From positions 1 through 62,037 of the forward strand of contig JBBQWR010000035.1 of NCBI GenBank assembly GCA_038210495.1: a stretch of 62,037 nt of DNA. Direction: 5' to 3'. A program made the position numbers and the translations under genes. Each line of letters begins with the position of its first letter. Within the stretch, counting starts at the first letter, position 1. Positions 47,031-55,589 of the stretch are shown here, piece after piece. The notes under the pieces were generated by a model. It made no database searches. It was not told the DNA's origin and saw only the letters and a list, made by a program, of their open reading frames with translations. This DNA comes from JBBQWR01 sp038210495. GTDB lineage: Bacteria; Planctomycetota; Planctomycetia; Pirellulales; DATAWG01.

Positions 47031-50000
47031 ATGGCTGATCGAGAACCCTCGTGGCGTAAAAAGGGGCCGCCGTCGAAGCCTGCCGCCGGTCCTAAATCCG
47101 GTCAGCCATCGACTCCTCTCACCGGCCCTCGGCAGAAAGCCTCGTGGAAGGGAACGGCTGCGCCGGGCGGCGATCGCACGCGCCACGAGTGGGAGCAAGC
47201 GGTCGGCACGCCCGAGTGGCTGCGGCGGCGATCAAGCCGGTTGGCTCGCAACGGGCTGATGGCCGCGTTCGTGCTGTTTCTGTTCGGCGCATTTTTGTAT
47301 TGGCTATTCTTTCTGCCTCGCCCGACGCCACTGGTCATCGCCTCGCTCGCCTACTATCCGGCGCCGATGCCTCCCAACGCTTATGCCCAAGAGGATATCG
47401 ACCTACTTAACGATTGGCCCGGCCACTCGGATTTCAGCGGGCCGAATGTTCATACCAGTGGCGGCGCCGTCGAGTGGAAAACCGAGGACGACGCCAAGCT
47501 CGATTTGCAAGAGCGGCTGAAGGCGCGGATCGTCCGGCCCGGCGGCCCCAATCGCGACGTGGTGCTCGTATATCTGAGCGGCCACGGAATTCTCGACGAC
47601 AAGGGCGAGCCCTGCATGCTGCTCGTGCCGCAGAACTCGGGGCGCGAAGGCTGGCAGCCCGATCGATTCGATCTGCCGTGCGTGAGTGTGTTCAGTTTGC
47701 TCGATACGATCAACAAGACGACGACCGAGCGATTTGGCGCCGGCGTGAAGAAGATCGTGTTTCTGGATTGCAATCGGATCGACACCGATTGGAAGCTGGG
47801 GGTGATGTACAACGGCTTCGTCGATCGACTGGACGAGGTCGTGACGAAAGCCGATGGTGGCCGAAAGAACTTGGTGGTGATCAACTCGGCCGGTTCCACG
47901 CAGGTCGGTTGGACGTCGCCCGAAAAGTTGGGCGCCTCGGTTTTCGCCCATTTTATTCGCCGCGGACTGGCCGGCGATGCGTCCAAGGGCAGCAGCCGCG
48001 TGACGCTCGTCAACCTGTTCGATTATCTGGACGACAAGGTCTCCGGTTGGGTGAACCAGCGATATCAGGACGTGCAGAAACCGCAGATGTTTCCGAAGGA
48101 CGCCCGCGACTGGGGCAAGGATTTTGTCCTCACCTGGTCGGAGAGTAAGCCCGCCGTCGATCCCGGACCACCGGCGGCGGACGACGCCAAGTGGGACAAG
48201 GTCGGCAAGCTGTGGAAGACGCACGATGAACTGCGGCCCTGGGGTTCGCGTGCCGGGCTGACTGGCCGGCAGCGGCTCAATGCGCTGAGTTGGGAGGCGT
48301 TCGAGCAGCAGCTGATGCGGTTGGAGCGATTGGCCCAGTCGGGCAAAGCCTACGCGGCCGACGCCCATCAGCTTGGCGAGACGCTCGACGTGTTCGCCCA
48401 TCGGCTCGACGAATCGCGATCGGCCGAGGTCTCCGAGGTTTACAGTTTTCCGCTAATCGATCAATGGCGGACGGGGCCTGAAAATTCGCCCGACATTCGC
48501 AAGCGGGTCGATAAATGGCTTTCGACGCCGGACAAGGAAAAGGAATCGCTCGAACCGGTCGCCGACTTGGCGTACTTGCCCCGGGCGCAGGCAGGCTGGG
48601 AATGGCTGCTGGGGCGCGGCGCCTCGCTGCGCATTCCGGTCGATATCACCAAGATGCTCGACGTGGTCAAGCAACCGGAAGATAAGCTCGGCCCGGAGCC
48701 AGTCGAACTGCACTTTCTGCGATTGCTCACCGATCCGCGGAGCCGCGCGCCGTTTCCGCAGGATGCCAGCGGCTCGCAGTTGGTGCTCGGCGCCCTCAAG
48801 GCCCGGCAAAGGGCCGAGCAAGTCGCCAGCTCCGGCGCCGATGAGCGCGTGCAATATTTCACGCGGACGTTGATCGACGACGCGGACGCGAAACGGCGCG
48901 AGGCCGAAGACTTGCTGTTTGTCGGTGGGCCCAACGAACTGACCGACGCCAAGCGGTTGTGGGCCGACTCGGACAAACAGTATCAAGACGCCGAGACGCT
49001 GGCTGCGGAATTGGCTCATGCCTTCGACGTCCGTGATCGGGCGTTCGCCGAATTGCCCTACTACGCCGAGTGGCTCGAGCGGCGCCGCGATCTGCCGGAG
49101 GAAAAACTTCCGCCGCTGATGAAGCTGTGCGTGGCGACGATCGACCTGAATCATCGGCTGGCCAACGAATTGGAAAACGCGCTCGAAGGGGTCCGGCAGC
49201 CGAGCACCGCTCCCGGCGCCGTCGGACCGGAGGCCCGGCTGGCCAATCTGCGTAAGACGCTCAAGACCGTCGAGGAAAATCTCAATCAACTCAGCGATTC
49301 GCTCGATATCGCGATCACGATCAACTTCAACAAGCCGAACGACGCGAAGAGCCTTCGCGACATCGCCGATCTATTGAGCGTGCCGCTCCTCTCGGGCGAG
49401 CGCCGCAACAGCCTGCGCGACGCCTATTTGAAAATCCCCGGCCAGCAGCAGGCGAATCCCTCGTTGACCGCCCCAGCCACCGACGATCAAGCAACGCAGC
49501 ATCGGCTGATGCGGCTGGGCCCATGGCGGGAGCGGCATCCGGTCCAAGCGATGCTCGACCGCCGGTATCTTGGCGCATCGACGGCGACTGGCGGCTCGAA
49601 TTCGGGCGCCAAAGGCGACGGTAAATCTTTCGACGAATCGGCGCTCGCAGCCGGCGCCGCCTCGAGCAAAGGCATGTCGTCCAACGACGTGATGGACGCG
49701 GTAAAGCAGCTTGCGGCGGACGGCGCCACGCTGCGGAAGACGATCCGCGACATTCGCAAGAAGCTCGAGGGAGAAGCCACGCTGGGAGTCGATCCGGCGG
49801 CTGTCGTTGCAGCGCGATCGGAGCGGAGCAAGACGGATTGTCTCGGCCGAGGTTGCGCCGCCCTTCTGACCTTGCCCTCAAAGCATCGCGAGACCGAAGA
49901 TCGCTTGCACGATCCGGTCGGCAGCCTGCTGCGGTTCGATTTGCACGAGCTGCTCGCTTGGCACGGCCGGCGAGCCGCGGATGACTTCTGGGGCGATCCC

Positions 50001-52451
50001 ACTTTCACCGACGCTGACTACTACGATCGGCTGGCGAGCGGTTATCTCACATCAGCCCGAACTCAAGAGACGCTTGCCAACGAGTCGGAACAAGCGCTGG
50101 CGACCACGCTCGATCGGCGCCGCAAAGCGGCCGGCGCGGTCGTGGCCGGCAAGATTGGCGTGGCGGCGCTGACCGAGGGCGCTACGGAAGTCTCGACCCG
50201 AGTCGATACGACGCCGGCCGAGGGCTTGCCCCAAGGCGTGCTCGATTTATTCCCGCTGGACGGCGCCGAGCATCCGATTCTGTGGAACGTCGGCGTCAAC
50301 GGACAATTCACGACGCGGCTGGCCCTCGCCACGAAAACGTCCGGTTCCACAAACGACGCCAATCAACAGCGGACATTCAAGCTGCCCGGCAAGGCGGTTG
50401 CCCTCACCGACTCGCAATGGAGGCTGCGCTGCTGGTATCGCGGCCATGTACTCGATCGCGATTTTCGCGTCTCACTCACCGGCCCGGGCCGCGAGATCGT
50501 CACGCTCAAGCCGGCCACTCGTTATCCGCCCACGATCCAAGTCGTCGGCGATACCGGCAAGCCGGGCGCGATCGCATTCGTGCTCGATTGCTCGGGCAGC
50601 ATGAACGAAGAGGTCGCCAGCGCCGCCGGAACCGCCAAGACGACCCGCATGGAACGGGCCAACAAGGCGCTCAAGGCCGTCCTGGCCGATCTCGCCGGCG
50701 TCGGCCGATACAACGTTTCGCTGTGGCTGTACGGACATCGGCGCGGATTCAACACCAAAATCCCCGGCCGCGACTATCCGCTGCTCCCCGTGTGGAATAC
50801 CAGTTGGGGACCGGCCGATCCCGCTGTCAGTTATCGCGAAGACGTCGAACGAGTCTGGCCGCATGAGATCACCAAACGATTCGATCTTGCCGGCTACAAG
50901 GATCTCACCAGCACGATTCTCGACACGCGAAAAGTTCAGCCGCTGGGATTCACTCCGCTGTACTTGTCGATGAAGCGGGCGGCGACCGAGGACCTGGCCC
51001 AGCAGGACAAGGAATCGCCGCGGCGGCTAATCGTGATCACCGACGGCGCCGACGAGGTTTGGGAAGTGAGCAACGATCCTCCCAAGGCGGAGTTCGGCGC
51101 CGGGGACTTTCATGGTCCGATGTATTCGGCCAACGTTAGCGATTTGATCGCCCTGTTCGCTCAAGACCACGACCACCCGATTCAACTTTCCACGTTGCTG
51201 CTCGACGTCGAGGGTGGCAAAGCGGCCGACATCCAGGAGCAGAAAAAATTCAAGGACTTCATCGCCAAGGTCGACAAGGCGAAGGCGTTCGACGTTCGCA
51301 CCGCCCGGGCCAATGGCGAGTCCGAGTTGATCGACGATCTGCGGTCGATCGTCGGGCCGACGCGCTATGGAGTGCAACTGATGGGGGACGAGCGGTCCGA
51401 AATCGCCACGCCGCTGACCCAGGTGCTGACGCTCAAGGAGCATCCCAATGGCCTGCGGCGAAAGTATCTGATCAAGGTCCCTCCGACCGAAACCGAGGGA
51501 AAGGTCGCGCTGCAGGGGGAGTCCAGCGGCAATCTCGCCGCGCAGGCCAAGGTGGCGATCGAATCCGACGAGGCCGAGTATCTCACCTTCGACAGCACGA
51601 ACTACACGCTCAGCCATCAGCGATACGATCCCGATCCGGACGAGAACGCGGCTTACAAGCTCGACGACGTTCTCAATCCACTCGGCGACTCGAAGGACGC
51701 GGACTTCAATCCCGAGCGATTCTTCGTGGCCGCCCACTTGCCGAAGCTCTCGGAAAATCAGTTGGCCGGCGACGCGGTCGAATTTCCGATCTCAATCCAA
51801 AACGGCAATCCACGGCGGTTCAGTCCGCGGCCGGCCGAGTTCTGGGTGCAAATCGTTCCCGTCTCGCAGCGCGGTCGCGAGTCGAAGGAAAAACTGCTGC
51901 CGTATGTGTATTACGATCTCGACTACCGGCCTCGGATGCCGGCGCCGGTGCTAAATTGCCAGGCCCGGAACTGGCCGGCCGGGGCGGACAGGGCCGACAT
52001 CACTGTCTGGTTCAAGCTGCAGAAGACGGAACCGAGAATCAGTCAGCGGATCGACGATATCGCCCGCTCGGACGATCAGCCGATTTCGCAATTGGATATA
52101 CCGACGAGCCCCGGCCACAAGGCACGATTCGGCGTGCGGATCGTGCATCTCGAAAATCCTAGCCGTAGTCAGATCATCGTCACGGAGACACACGACGCGG
52201 ACGATCCCGACTTGGCGCCGGTCAAAGTCCAACTGGCGCGGCGAACGGATGAGGCCCAAGAGCCGGACGAAATCCGCCGCCAGTATTTGCCGACCGGCCA
52301 GCAAATCCGCCACATCTTCACGTACAAGGAACTCGGCGACGCCGACCTCCGCACCCAAGTGCTCCAGCTCACGCCGCGGGCCGATCTGGAGAAAGACGCC
52401 GTGCGCGTGCAGAAGCCGCTGCGCGTCAACATCCTCCGGCGGCAGCAATAG
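47031..52451 (+). CDS. Giant membrane-anchored caspase-like (C14) plus vWA protein
   Basis: 1806 residues. A basic Pro-rich N-terminus leads to one helix (LMAAFVLFLFGAFLYWLFFL, about 76-95). The caspase-like domain follows (about 100-370): YLSGHG with His185 and VFLDCNRI with Cys247 form the expected dyad. A long, mostly helical middle (about 400-1080) contains no known motif. A vWA domain (about 1165-1450) shows the MIDAS motif DCSGSM. The C-terminal 350 residues are beta-rich. Peptidase C14 homologues in bacteria cut proteins in stress, defence or cell-death settings. The start at 47031 has AGGGA nearby. The divergent neighbour is the pseudokinase. Confidence 0.85.
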   Translation: MADREPSWRKKGPPSKPAAGPKSGQPSTPLTGPRQKASWKGTAAPGGDRTRHEWEQAVGTPEWLRRRSSRLARNGLMAAFVLFLFGAFLYWLFFLPRPTPLVIASLAYYPAPMPPNAYAQEDIDLLNDWPGHSDFSGPNVHTSGGAVEWKTEDDAKLDLQERLKARIVRPGGPNRDVVLVYLSGHGILDDKGEPCMLLVPQNSGREGWQPDRFDLPCVSVFSLLDTINKTTTERFGAGVKKIVFLDCNRIDTDWKLGVMYNGFVDRLDEVVTKADGGRKNLVVINSAGSTQVGWTSPEKLGASVFAHFIRRGLAGDASKGSSRVTLVNLFDYLDDKVSGWVNQRYQDVQKPQMFPKDARDWGKDFVLTWSESKPAVDPGPPAADDAKWDKVGKLWKTHDELRPWGSRAGLTGRQRLNALSWEAFEQQLMRLERLAQSGKAYAADAHQLGETLDVFAHRLDESRSAEVSEVYSFPLIDQWRTGPENSPDIRKRVDKWLSTPDKEKESLEPVADLAYLPRAQAGWEWLLGRGASLRIPVDITKMLDVVKQPEDKLGPEPVELHFLRLLTDPRSRAPFPQDASGSQLVLGALKARQRAEQVASSGADERVQYFTRTLIDDADAKRREAEDLLFVGGPNELTDAKRLWADSDKQYQDAETLAAELAHAFDVRDRAFAELPYYAEWLERRRDLPEEKLPPLMKLCVATIDLNHRLANELENALEGVRQPSTAPGAVGPEARLANLRKTLKTVEENLNQLSDSLDIAITINFNKPNDAKSLRDIADLLSVPLLSGERRNSLRDAYLKIPGQQQANPSLTAPATDDQATQHRLMRLGPWRERHPVQAMLDRRYLGASTATGGSNSGAKGDGKSFDESALAAGAASSKGMSSNDVMDAVKQLAADGATLRKTIRDIRKKLEGEATLGVDPAAVVAARSERSKTDCLGRGCAALLTLPSKHRETEDRLHDPVGSLLRFDLHELLAWHGRRAADDFWGDPTFTDADYYDRLASGYLTSARTQETLANESEQALATTLDRRRKAAGAVVAGKIGVAALTEGATEVSTRVDTTPAEGLPQGVLDLFPLDGAEHPILWNVGVNGQFTTRLALATKTSGSTNDANQQRTFKLPGKAVALTDSQWRLRCWYRGHVLDRDFRVSLTGPGREIVTLKPATRYPPTIQVVGDTGKPGAIAFVLDCSGSMNEEVASAAGTAKTTRMERANKALKAVLADLAGVGRYNVSLWLYGHRRGFNTKIPGRDYPLLPVWNTSWGPADPAVSYREDVERVWPHEITKRFDLAGYKDLTSTILDTRKVQPLGFTPLYLSMKRAATEDLAQQDKESPRRLIVITDGADEVWEVSNDPPKAEFGAGDFHGPMYSANVSDLIALFAQDHDHPIQLSTLLLDVEGGKAADIQEQKKFKDFIAKVDKAKAFDVRTARANGESELIDDLRSIVGPTRYGVQLMGDERSEIATPLTQVLTLKEHPNGLRRKYLIKVPPTETEGKVALQGESSGNLAAQAKVAIESDEAEYLTFDSTNYTLSHQRYDPDPDENAAYKLDDVLNPLGDSKDADFNPERFFVAAHLPKLSENQLAGDAVEFPISIQNGNPRRFSPRPAEFWVQIVPVSQRGRESKEKLLPYVYYDLDYRPRMPAPVLNCQARNWPAGADRADITVWFKLQKTEPRISQRIDDIARSDDQPISQLDIPTSPGHKARFGVRIVHLENPSRSQIIVTETHDADDPDLAPVKVQLARRTDEAQEPDEIRRQYLPTGQQIRHIFTYKELGDADLRTQVLQLTPRADLEKDAVRVQKPLRVNILRRQQ

Positions 52452-52459
52452 GGCCTTAT

Positions 52460-52530
52460 ATAGCCGCGGCATCCTGCTGCGCCGTATTGCCGATTTAACG
52501 CCGGACGGCGCAGCAGGATGCCGCGGCTAT
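52460..52530. repeat. Perfect 25-bp inverted repeat between the caspase and pnp genes
   Basis: Left arm 52460-52484 (ATAGCCGCGGCATCCTGCTG then CGCCG) and exact complement at 52506-52530, spacer 21 bp. GGCATCCTGCTGCGCCG also occurs at about 40883-40899. It could be a strong hairpin, a terminator without a T-run, or a small palindromic mobile element. Confidence 0.9.
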
Positions 52531-52541
52531 GTAGATATTCA

Positions 52542-53435
52542 ATGCCCAACGTTTTCCACGATCGACGACTCGACGAAACCGTCGCTTGGATTCGGCGACA
52601 ATGGCCGCGCGTCGCGATGGCCGGCGCCATTCTCGGCACGGGCATGGGGGGATTCACTAGGCAGATTCTGGCCGATGTCGTGCTGCCCTATTGCGAGATC
52701 CCGCACTTTCAACGATCCACGGCTCTGGGGCATCGCGGGCAGCTTGTCTGCGGTGAAGTGGCCGGCGTGCCCGTGGTTGCCATGGACGGCCGGATTCACG
52801 GCTACGAAGGCTACTCGCTCGACGAAATCACTTTTCCGGTGCGCGTCATGCGCGGTTTGGGCATTGGCTTGCTCCTCGTGACGAACGCCTCGGGTGGTCT
52901 TAATCCGCGATACTCGCCCGGCGATATTCTCGTGATCGACGACCACGTCAACTTGCTCTGGCGGCGACCGCTCGGCAGCTCCTTGTGCGAAATCGATGGC
53001 TCGCGCGGCCCAGCGCTGTGCCGACCGTATGACCCGGGCTTAGCGGAATTGGCGCTCGGGATCGCCCGGCGAGCGAATTTCGTCGCTCACCGAGGCGTGT
53101 ATATCGGAGTGCTCGGCCCGAACTATGAGACCCGGGCCGAATACCGGATGCTGCGCCGTATCGGCGGCGACGCAGTCGGCATGTCGACCGTGCCGGAGGT
53201 GATCGTCGCCGCGAGGCTCGGCATTCGCGTGCTGGGACTCTCGACGATCGCCAACGTGGGTCTGCCCGATTCGCCCCACAAAACGACCGGAGAAGAAGTC
53301 ATGGCGGCCGTCAGCGCGGCGGAGCCCAAGGCCCGACAAATTTTGCTCCGCGTCATCGAGCAGCAGGCTCGCGCGACCGAGCAAAACGGCCGCTCCGCGA
53401 GCACGCCCTCTCCCAAGCGGAGAGGGCCGGGGTGA
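52542..53435 (+). CDS. Purine-nucleoside phosphorylase (trimeric type)
   Basis: 297 residues. Phosphorolysis of purine nucleosides, cytosolic. Visible: ILGTGMGGF, GHRGQLVCGEVAGVPVVAM, GRIHGYEGYS, LLVTNASGGLNPRYSPGDI, GPNYETRAEYRMLRRIGGDAVGMSTVPEV and LGLSTIANV, the substrate-binding set of the class II/trimeric PNP family (E in STVPE and N in ANV). The start at 52542 (MPNVFHDRRL) fits the family. The last 15-20 residues run into repeat DNA (STPSPKRRGPG), so the native C-terminus may be shorter or replaced. Confidence 0.93.
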   Translation: MPNVFHDRRLDETVAWIRRQWPRVAMAGAILGTGMGGFTRQILADVVLPYCEIPHFQRSTALGHRGQLVCGEVAGVPVVAMDGRIHGYEGYSLDEITFPVRVMRGLGIGLLLVTNASGGLNPRYSPGDILVIDDHVNLLWRRPLGSSLCEIDGSRGPALCRPYDPGLAELALGIARRANFVAHRGVYIGVLGPNYETRAEYRMLRRIGGDAVGMSTVPEVIVAARLGIRVLGLSTIANVGLPDSPHKTTGEEVMAAVSAAEPKARQILLRVIEQQARATEQNGRSASTPSPKRRGPG

Positions 53436-53519
53436 GGGCCGGCGAAGACCTCGCGTGCTGTTCGACGTGACGGTCACTCTGACGACCCTCACCCTGCCCT
53501 CTCTCCGAAGGGGAGAGGG
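53406..53519. repeat. Inverted CCCTCTCCC...GGGTGAGGG repeat pair
   Basis: Left arm 53406-53438 (CCCTCTCCC then GGAGAGGGCCGGGGTGAGGG) and right arm 53486-53519 (CCCTCACCCTGCCCTCTCTC then GGGGAGAGGG) are imperfect complements. The pnp stop codon (53433-53435) falls inside the left arm. Confidence 0.8.
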
Positions 53520-53560
53520 TTCCCGGCGGCCCCTTTCCACGCAAAGTGGCCGTCTTTGCC

Positions 53561-54154
53561 TCACTCGCTGAGCGTGCCCTTGGTGCTTGGCACGCCGGGC
53601 ATCCGCGGGTCGAGTTCGACCGCCATCCGCAGCGCCCGAGCGGTCGCCTTGAACACGGCTTCGCTGATGTGATGGCTGTTGCGGCCGTGATGCAGCAGCA
53701 CGTGCAAATTCATCGGCGCATTGGCCGCCACGGCTTGCCAAAAATCTTCGACCAGCTCGCTGTCGAAATCGCCGATCTTGGCAGCCGGAATCGGCGCCTG
53801 AAACACGAGCGCAAATCGACCGCTCAAGTCGATGGCCGAAGTGACCAGCGTCTCTTCCATCGGCAGCGTGAAGTGCCCATATCGGCGAATGCCCGCTTTG
53901 TCCCCCAGGGCTTGGCGGATCGCCTGCCCCAGCGCGATCCCCGTGTCTTCGACCGTGTGATGCTGATCGACGTGCAAGTCCCCTTGGGCTTCGACCGTCA
54001 GATCGATCGCCGCGTGTTTGGCCAGCAGCGTCAGCATGTGGTCGAAAAAGCCAACCCCGGTCGCAATCAGGCTCGTGCCGCTCCCATCGAGCGCCAGCTC
54101 GAGGCGGATCTGCGTTTCCTGCGTGTTGCGTTCGATGCGAGCGGTGCGAGGCAT
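53561..54154 (-). CDS. hisB: Imidazoleglycerol-phosphate dehydratase
   Basis: 197 residues, sixth step of histidine biosynthesis. Two Mn-binding repeats are clear: GVGFFDHMLTLLAKHA, QHHTVEDTGIALGQA, and the second half HVLLHHGRNSHHISEAVFKATARAL. The length fits the monofunctional enzyme. The start at 54154 (MPRTARIERN) is chosen; the TTG at 54160 is in frame but sits in the repeat. It follows hisC on the same strand, 94 bp away, with an inverted heptamer repeat in between. Confidence 0.96.
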   Translation of the reverse strand: MPRTARIERNTQETQIRLELALDGSGTSLIATGVGFFDHMLTLLAKHAAIDLTVEAQGDLHVDQHHTVEDTGIALGQAIRQALGDKAGIRRYGHFTLPMEETLVTSAIDLSGRFALVFQAPIPAAKIGDFDSELVEDFWQAVAANAPMNLHVLLHHGRNSHHISEAVFKATARALRMAVELDPRMPGVPSTKGTLSE

Positions 54155-54158
54155 GGGC

Positions 54159-54249
54159 AAGTCGGGAGACGGGAGTCGGGAGTAAAAAGCGGGAGACGAC
54201 GAAGCGGCAGTCGCTTAACTCCCGACTCCCGTCTCCCGACTCCCGACTT
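54159..54249. repeat. Inverted heptamer (GGGAGTC) repeat between hisC and hisB
   Basis: 54159-54183 (AAGTCGGGAGACGGGAGTCG then GGAGT) pairs with 54218-54249, where the complement is preceded by one extra heptamer. Perfect arms of about 24 bp, spacer about 34 bp. Confidence 0.85.
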
Positions 54250-55298
54250 TATATCATTCGCCGCAAAGCGTCGACACAGGCGTCGATCTGATCGTCGCTG
54301 CCGACGGAAATTCGTAGGCCGTCCCCCCAACCCGGATAATCCATATATCGGACTAAAATCCGCTCGGCTTTGAGCTGTTCGTAGAACGGTTTGACGGCGA
54401 GTGACGGGTGGGGATTCCAAACGAAATTGGCCTGCGAATCGACCGCCGCGAATCCGATCTCGCGCATCGCGGCGACGAGCCGGCCTCGGCTGGCGAGCAG
54501 CTTGGCTCGATTGGCGGCGAGCCACGCCCGATCGTCGATGGCGGCCGTCGCCCCGGCGATCGACAGGGTGTCGCAATTGTACGAGTCCTTCACCTTCACA
54601 AGCTGCTCGATCACTTGCGGCTGTGCGATCAAGAATCCAAATCGCAACCCTGCGAGAGCGTACGATTTGCTGAGCGTTCGCGAGACCATGATCTTCTCGC
54701 TGCGGGCCACGAGCTTGACGCAGTTCGTCTCCGAAAAATCGGCGTACGCTTCGTCGACCAATAGCGGGCAAGGCAATCGCTCGGCGATCTCGAAAATCTG
54801 CTCGGGCGTGAGCAGCGTGCCCGAAGGGCTGTTCGGATTGGGCAGAAACGCGAGCTTCAGTCCCGGCCGCGGCGAACTGAAATCCGTGCCCAGCGACCAA
54901 TCGCTTTGGAAGCGGATCTCCTCGGCGCTCGCCCCCTGCAATTGGGCCAGCGTGCGGTACAGAATGTAACTCGGATACGGCAGCCGTAGCCAATCTCCCT
55001 GGCCGACGAACGCGCGGGTGGCGATCGTCAGAATATCATCGCTGCCATTGCCGCACAGAATCCAACTCGGATCGACCCCCAGCACTTCGCCGGCCCGGCG
55101 GCGAAAACCCTCGGCCATCGGATCGGGATATCGCTGCAAGCCCTGCTCGAGCGCCGCCTGAATCGCGCGGTTCACCGCGGGCGAACAGGGATAAGGATTC
55201 TCGTTGGTATTGAGCTTGATGAACTTCCCACCCCGCGGCTGCTCGCCAGGCGTGTAACCGCGCATCGCGGCAATTTCTGGACGAACGGAAGAGGACAT
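54249..55298 (-). CDS. hisC: Histidinol-phosphate aminotransferase
   Basis: 349 residues, PLP-dependent class I/II fold; converts imidazole-acetol phosphate to histidinol phosphate. Shows LNTNENPYPCSPAV, NGSDDIL, PNPNSPSGTLL, VDEAYADFSETN and the PLP-lysine segment SRTLSKSYALAGLRFGF, then NFVWNPHP and YPGWGDGLRISVGSDD. The length is normal. The leader (55299-55361) contains GTGGTGG/GGGAGTC heptamer repeats that begin right at the start codon. hisB follows on the same strand. Confidence 0.96.
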   Translation of the reverse strand: MSSSVRPEIAAMRGYTPGEQPRGGKFIKLNTNENPYPCSPAVNRAIQAALEQGLQRYPDPMAEGFRRRAGEVLGVDPSWILCGNGSDDILTIATRAFVGQGDWLRLPYPSYILYRTLAQLQGASAEEIRFQSDWSLGTDFSSPRPGLKLAFLPNPNSPSGTLLTPEQIFEIAERLPCPLLVDEAYADFSETNCVKLVARSEKIMVSRTLSKSYALAGLRFGFLIAQPQVIEQLVKVKDSYNCDTLSIAGATAAIDDRAWLAANRAKLLASRGRLVAAMREIGFAAVDSQANFVWNPHPSLAVKPFYEQLKAERILVRYMDYPGWGDGLRISVGSDDQIDACVDALRRMI

Positions 55299-55300
55299 CG

Positions 55301-55360
55301 TGGTGGGAGGCGAGTGGTGGGTGGTGGGTGGTGAGTGTTGGGAGTCGGGAGTCGGGAGTT
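55301..55360. repeat. Heptamer repeats in the hisC leader
   Basis: GTGGTGG units followed by GGGAGTC units, 7-bp period. Similar arrays occur in the leader of hisN and between hisC and hisB. Confidence 0.8.
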
Positions 55361-55422
55361 TCAGCCGTCTTTTTAATCCCTTTAGCCGCGTTCGCTTGCG
55401 ATGCGCTCACCCACATCGGAAT

Positions 55423-55511
55423 GCACGGTCGCTATACTCATCGTTGCATTACCCAAGTTGTCAAGAGAAGCCTCGACCTTAGCCCGACCGCAGGGCTGAA
55501 TCAAGGCCGAA
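55423..55511. repeat. 89-bp duplicated element, copy 2
   Basis: About 85% identical by eye to 1335-1423, same orientation, no gaps. On the minus strand it again contains ATGAGTATAGCGACCG, but the frame from that ATG stops after 19 codons, so here it is not a gene start. It lies between hisC and the adhesin gene. Confidence 0.7.
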
Positions 55512-55589
55512 TAGAGCGCTCGTCAGCGCTGGGCATGGGCCATCACGGCCATCCCAAGATAGTACATTTCGCCCACTCGTTCCACGAAT

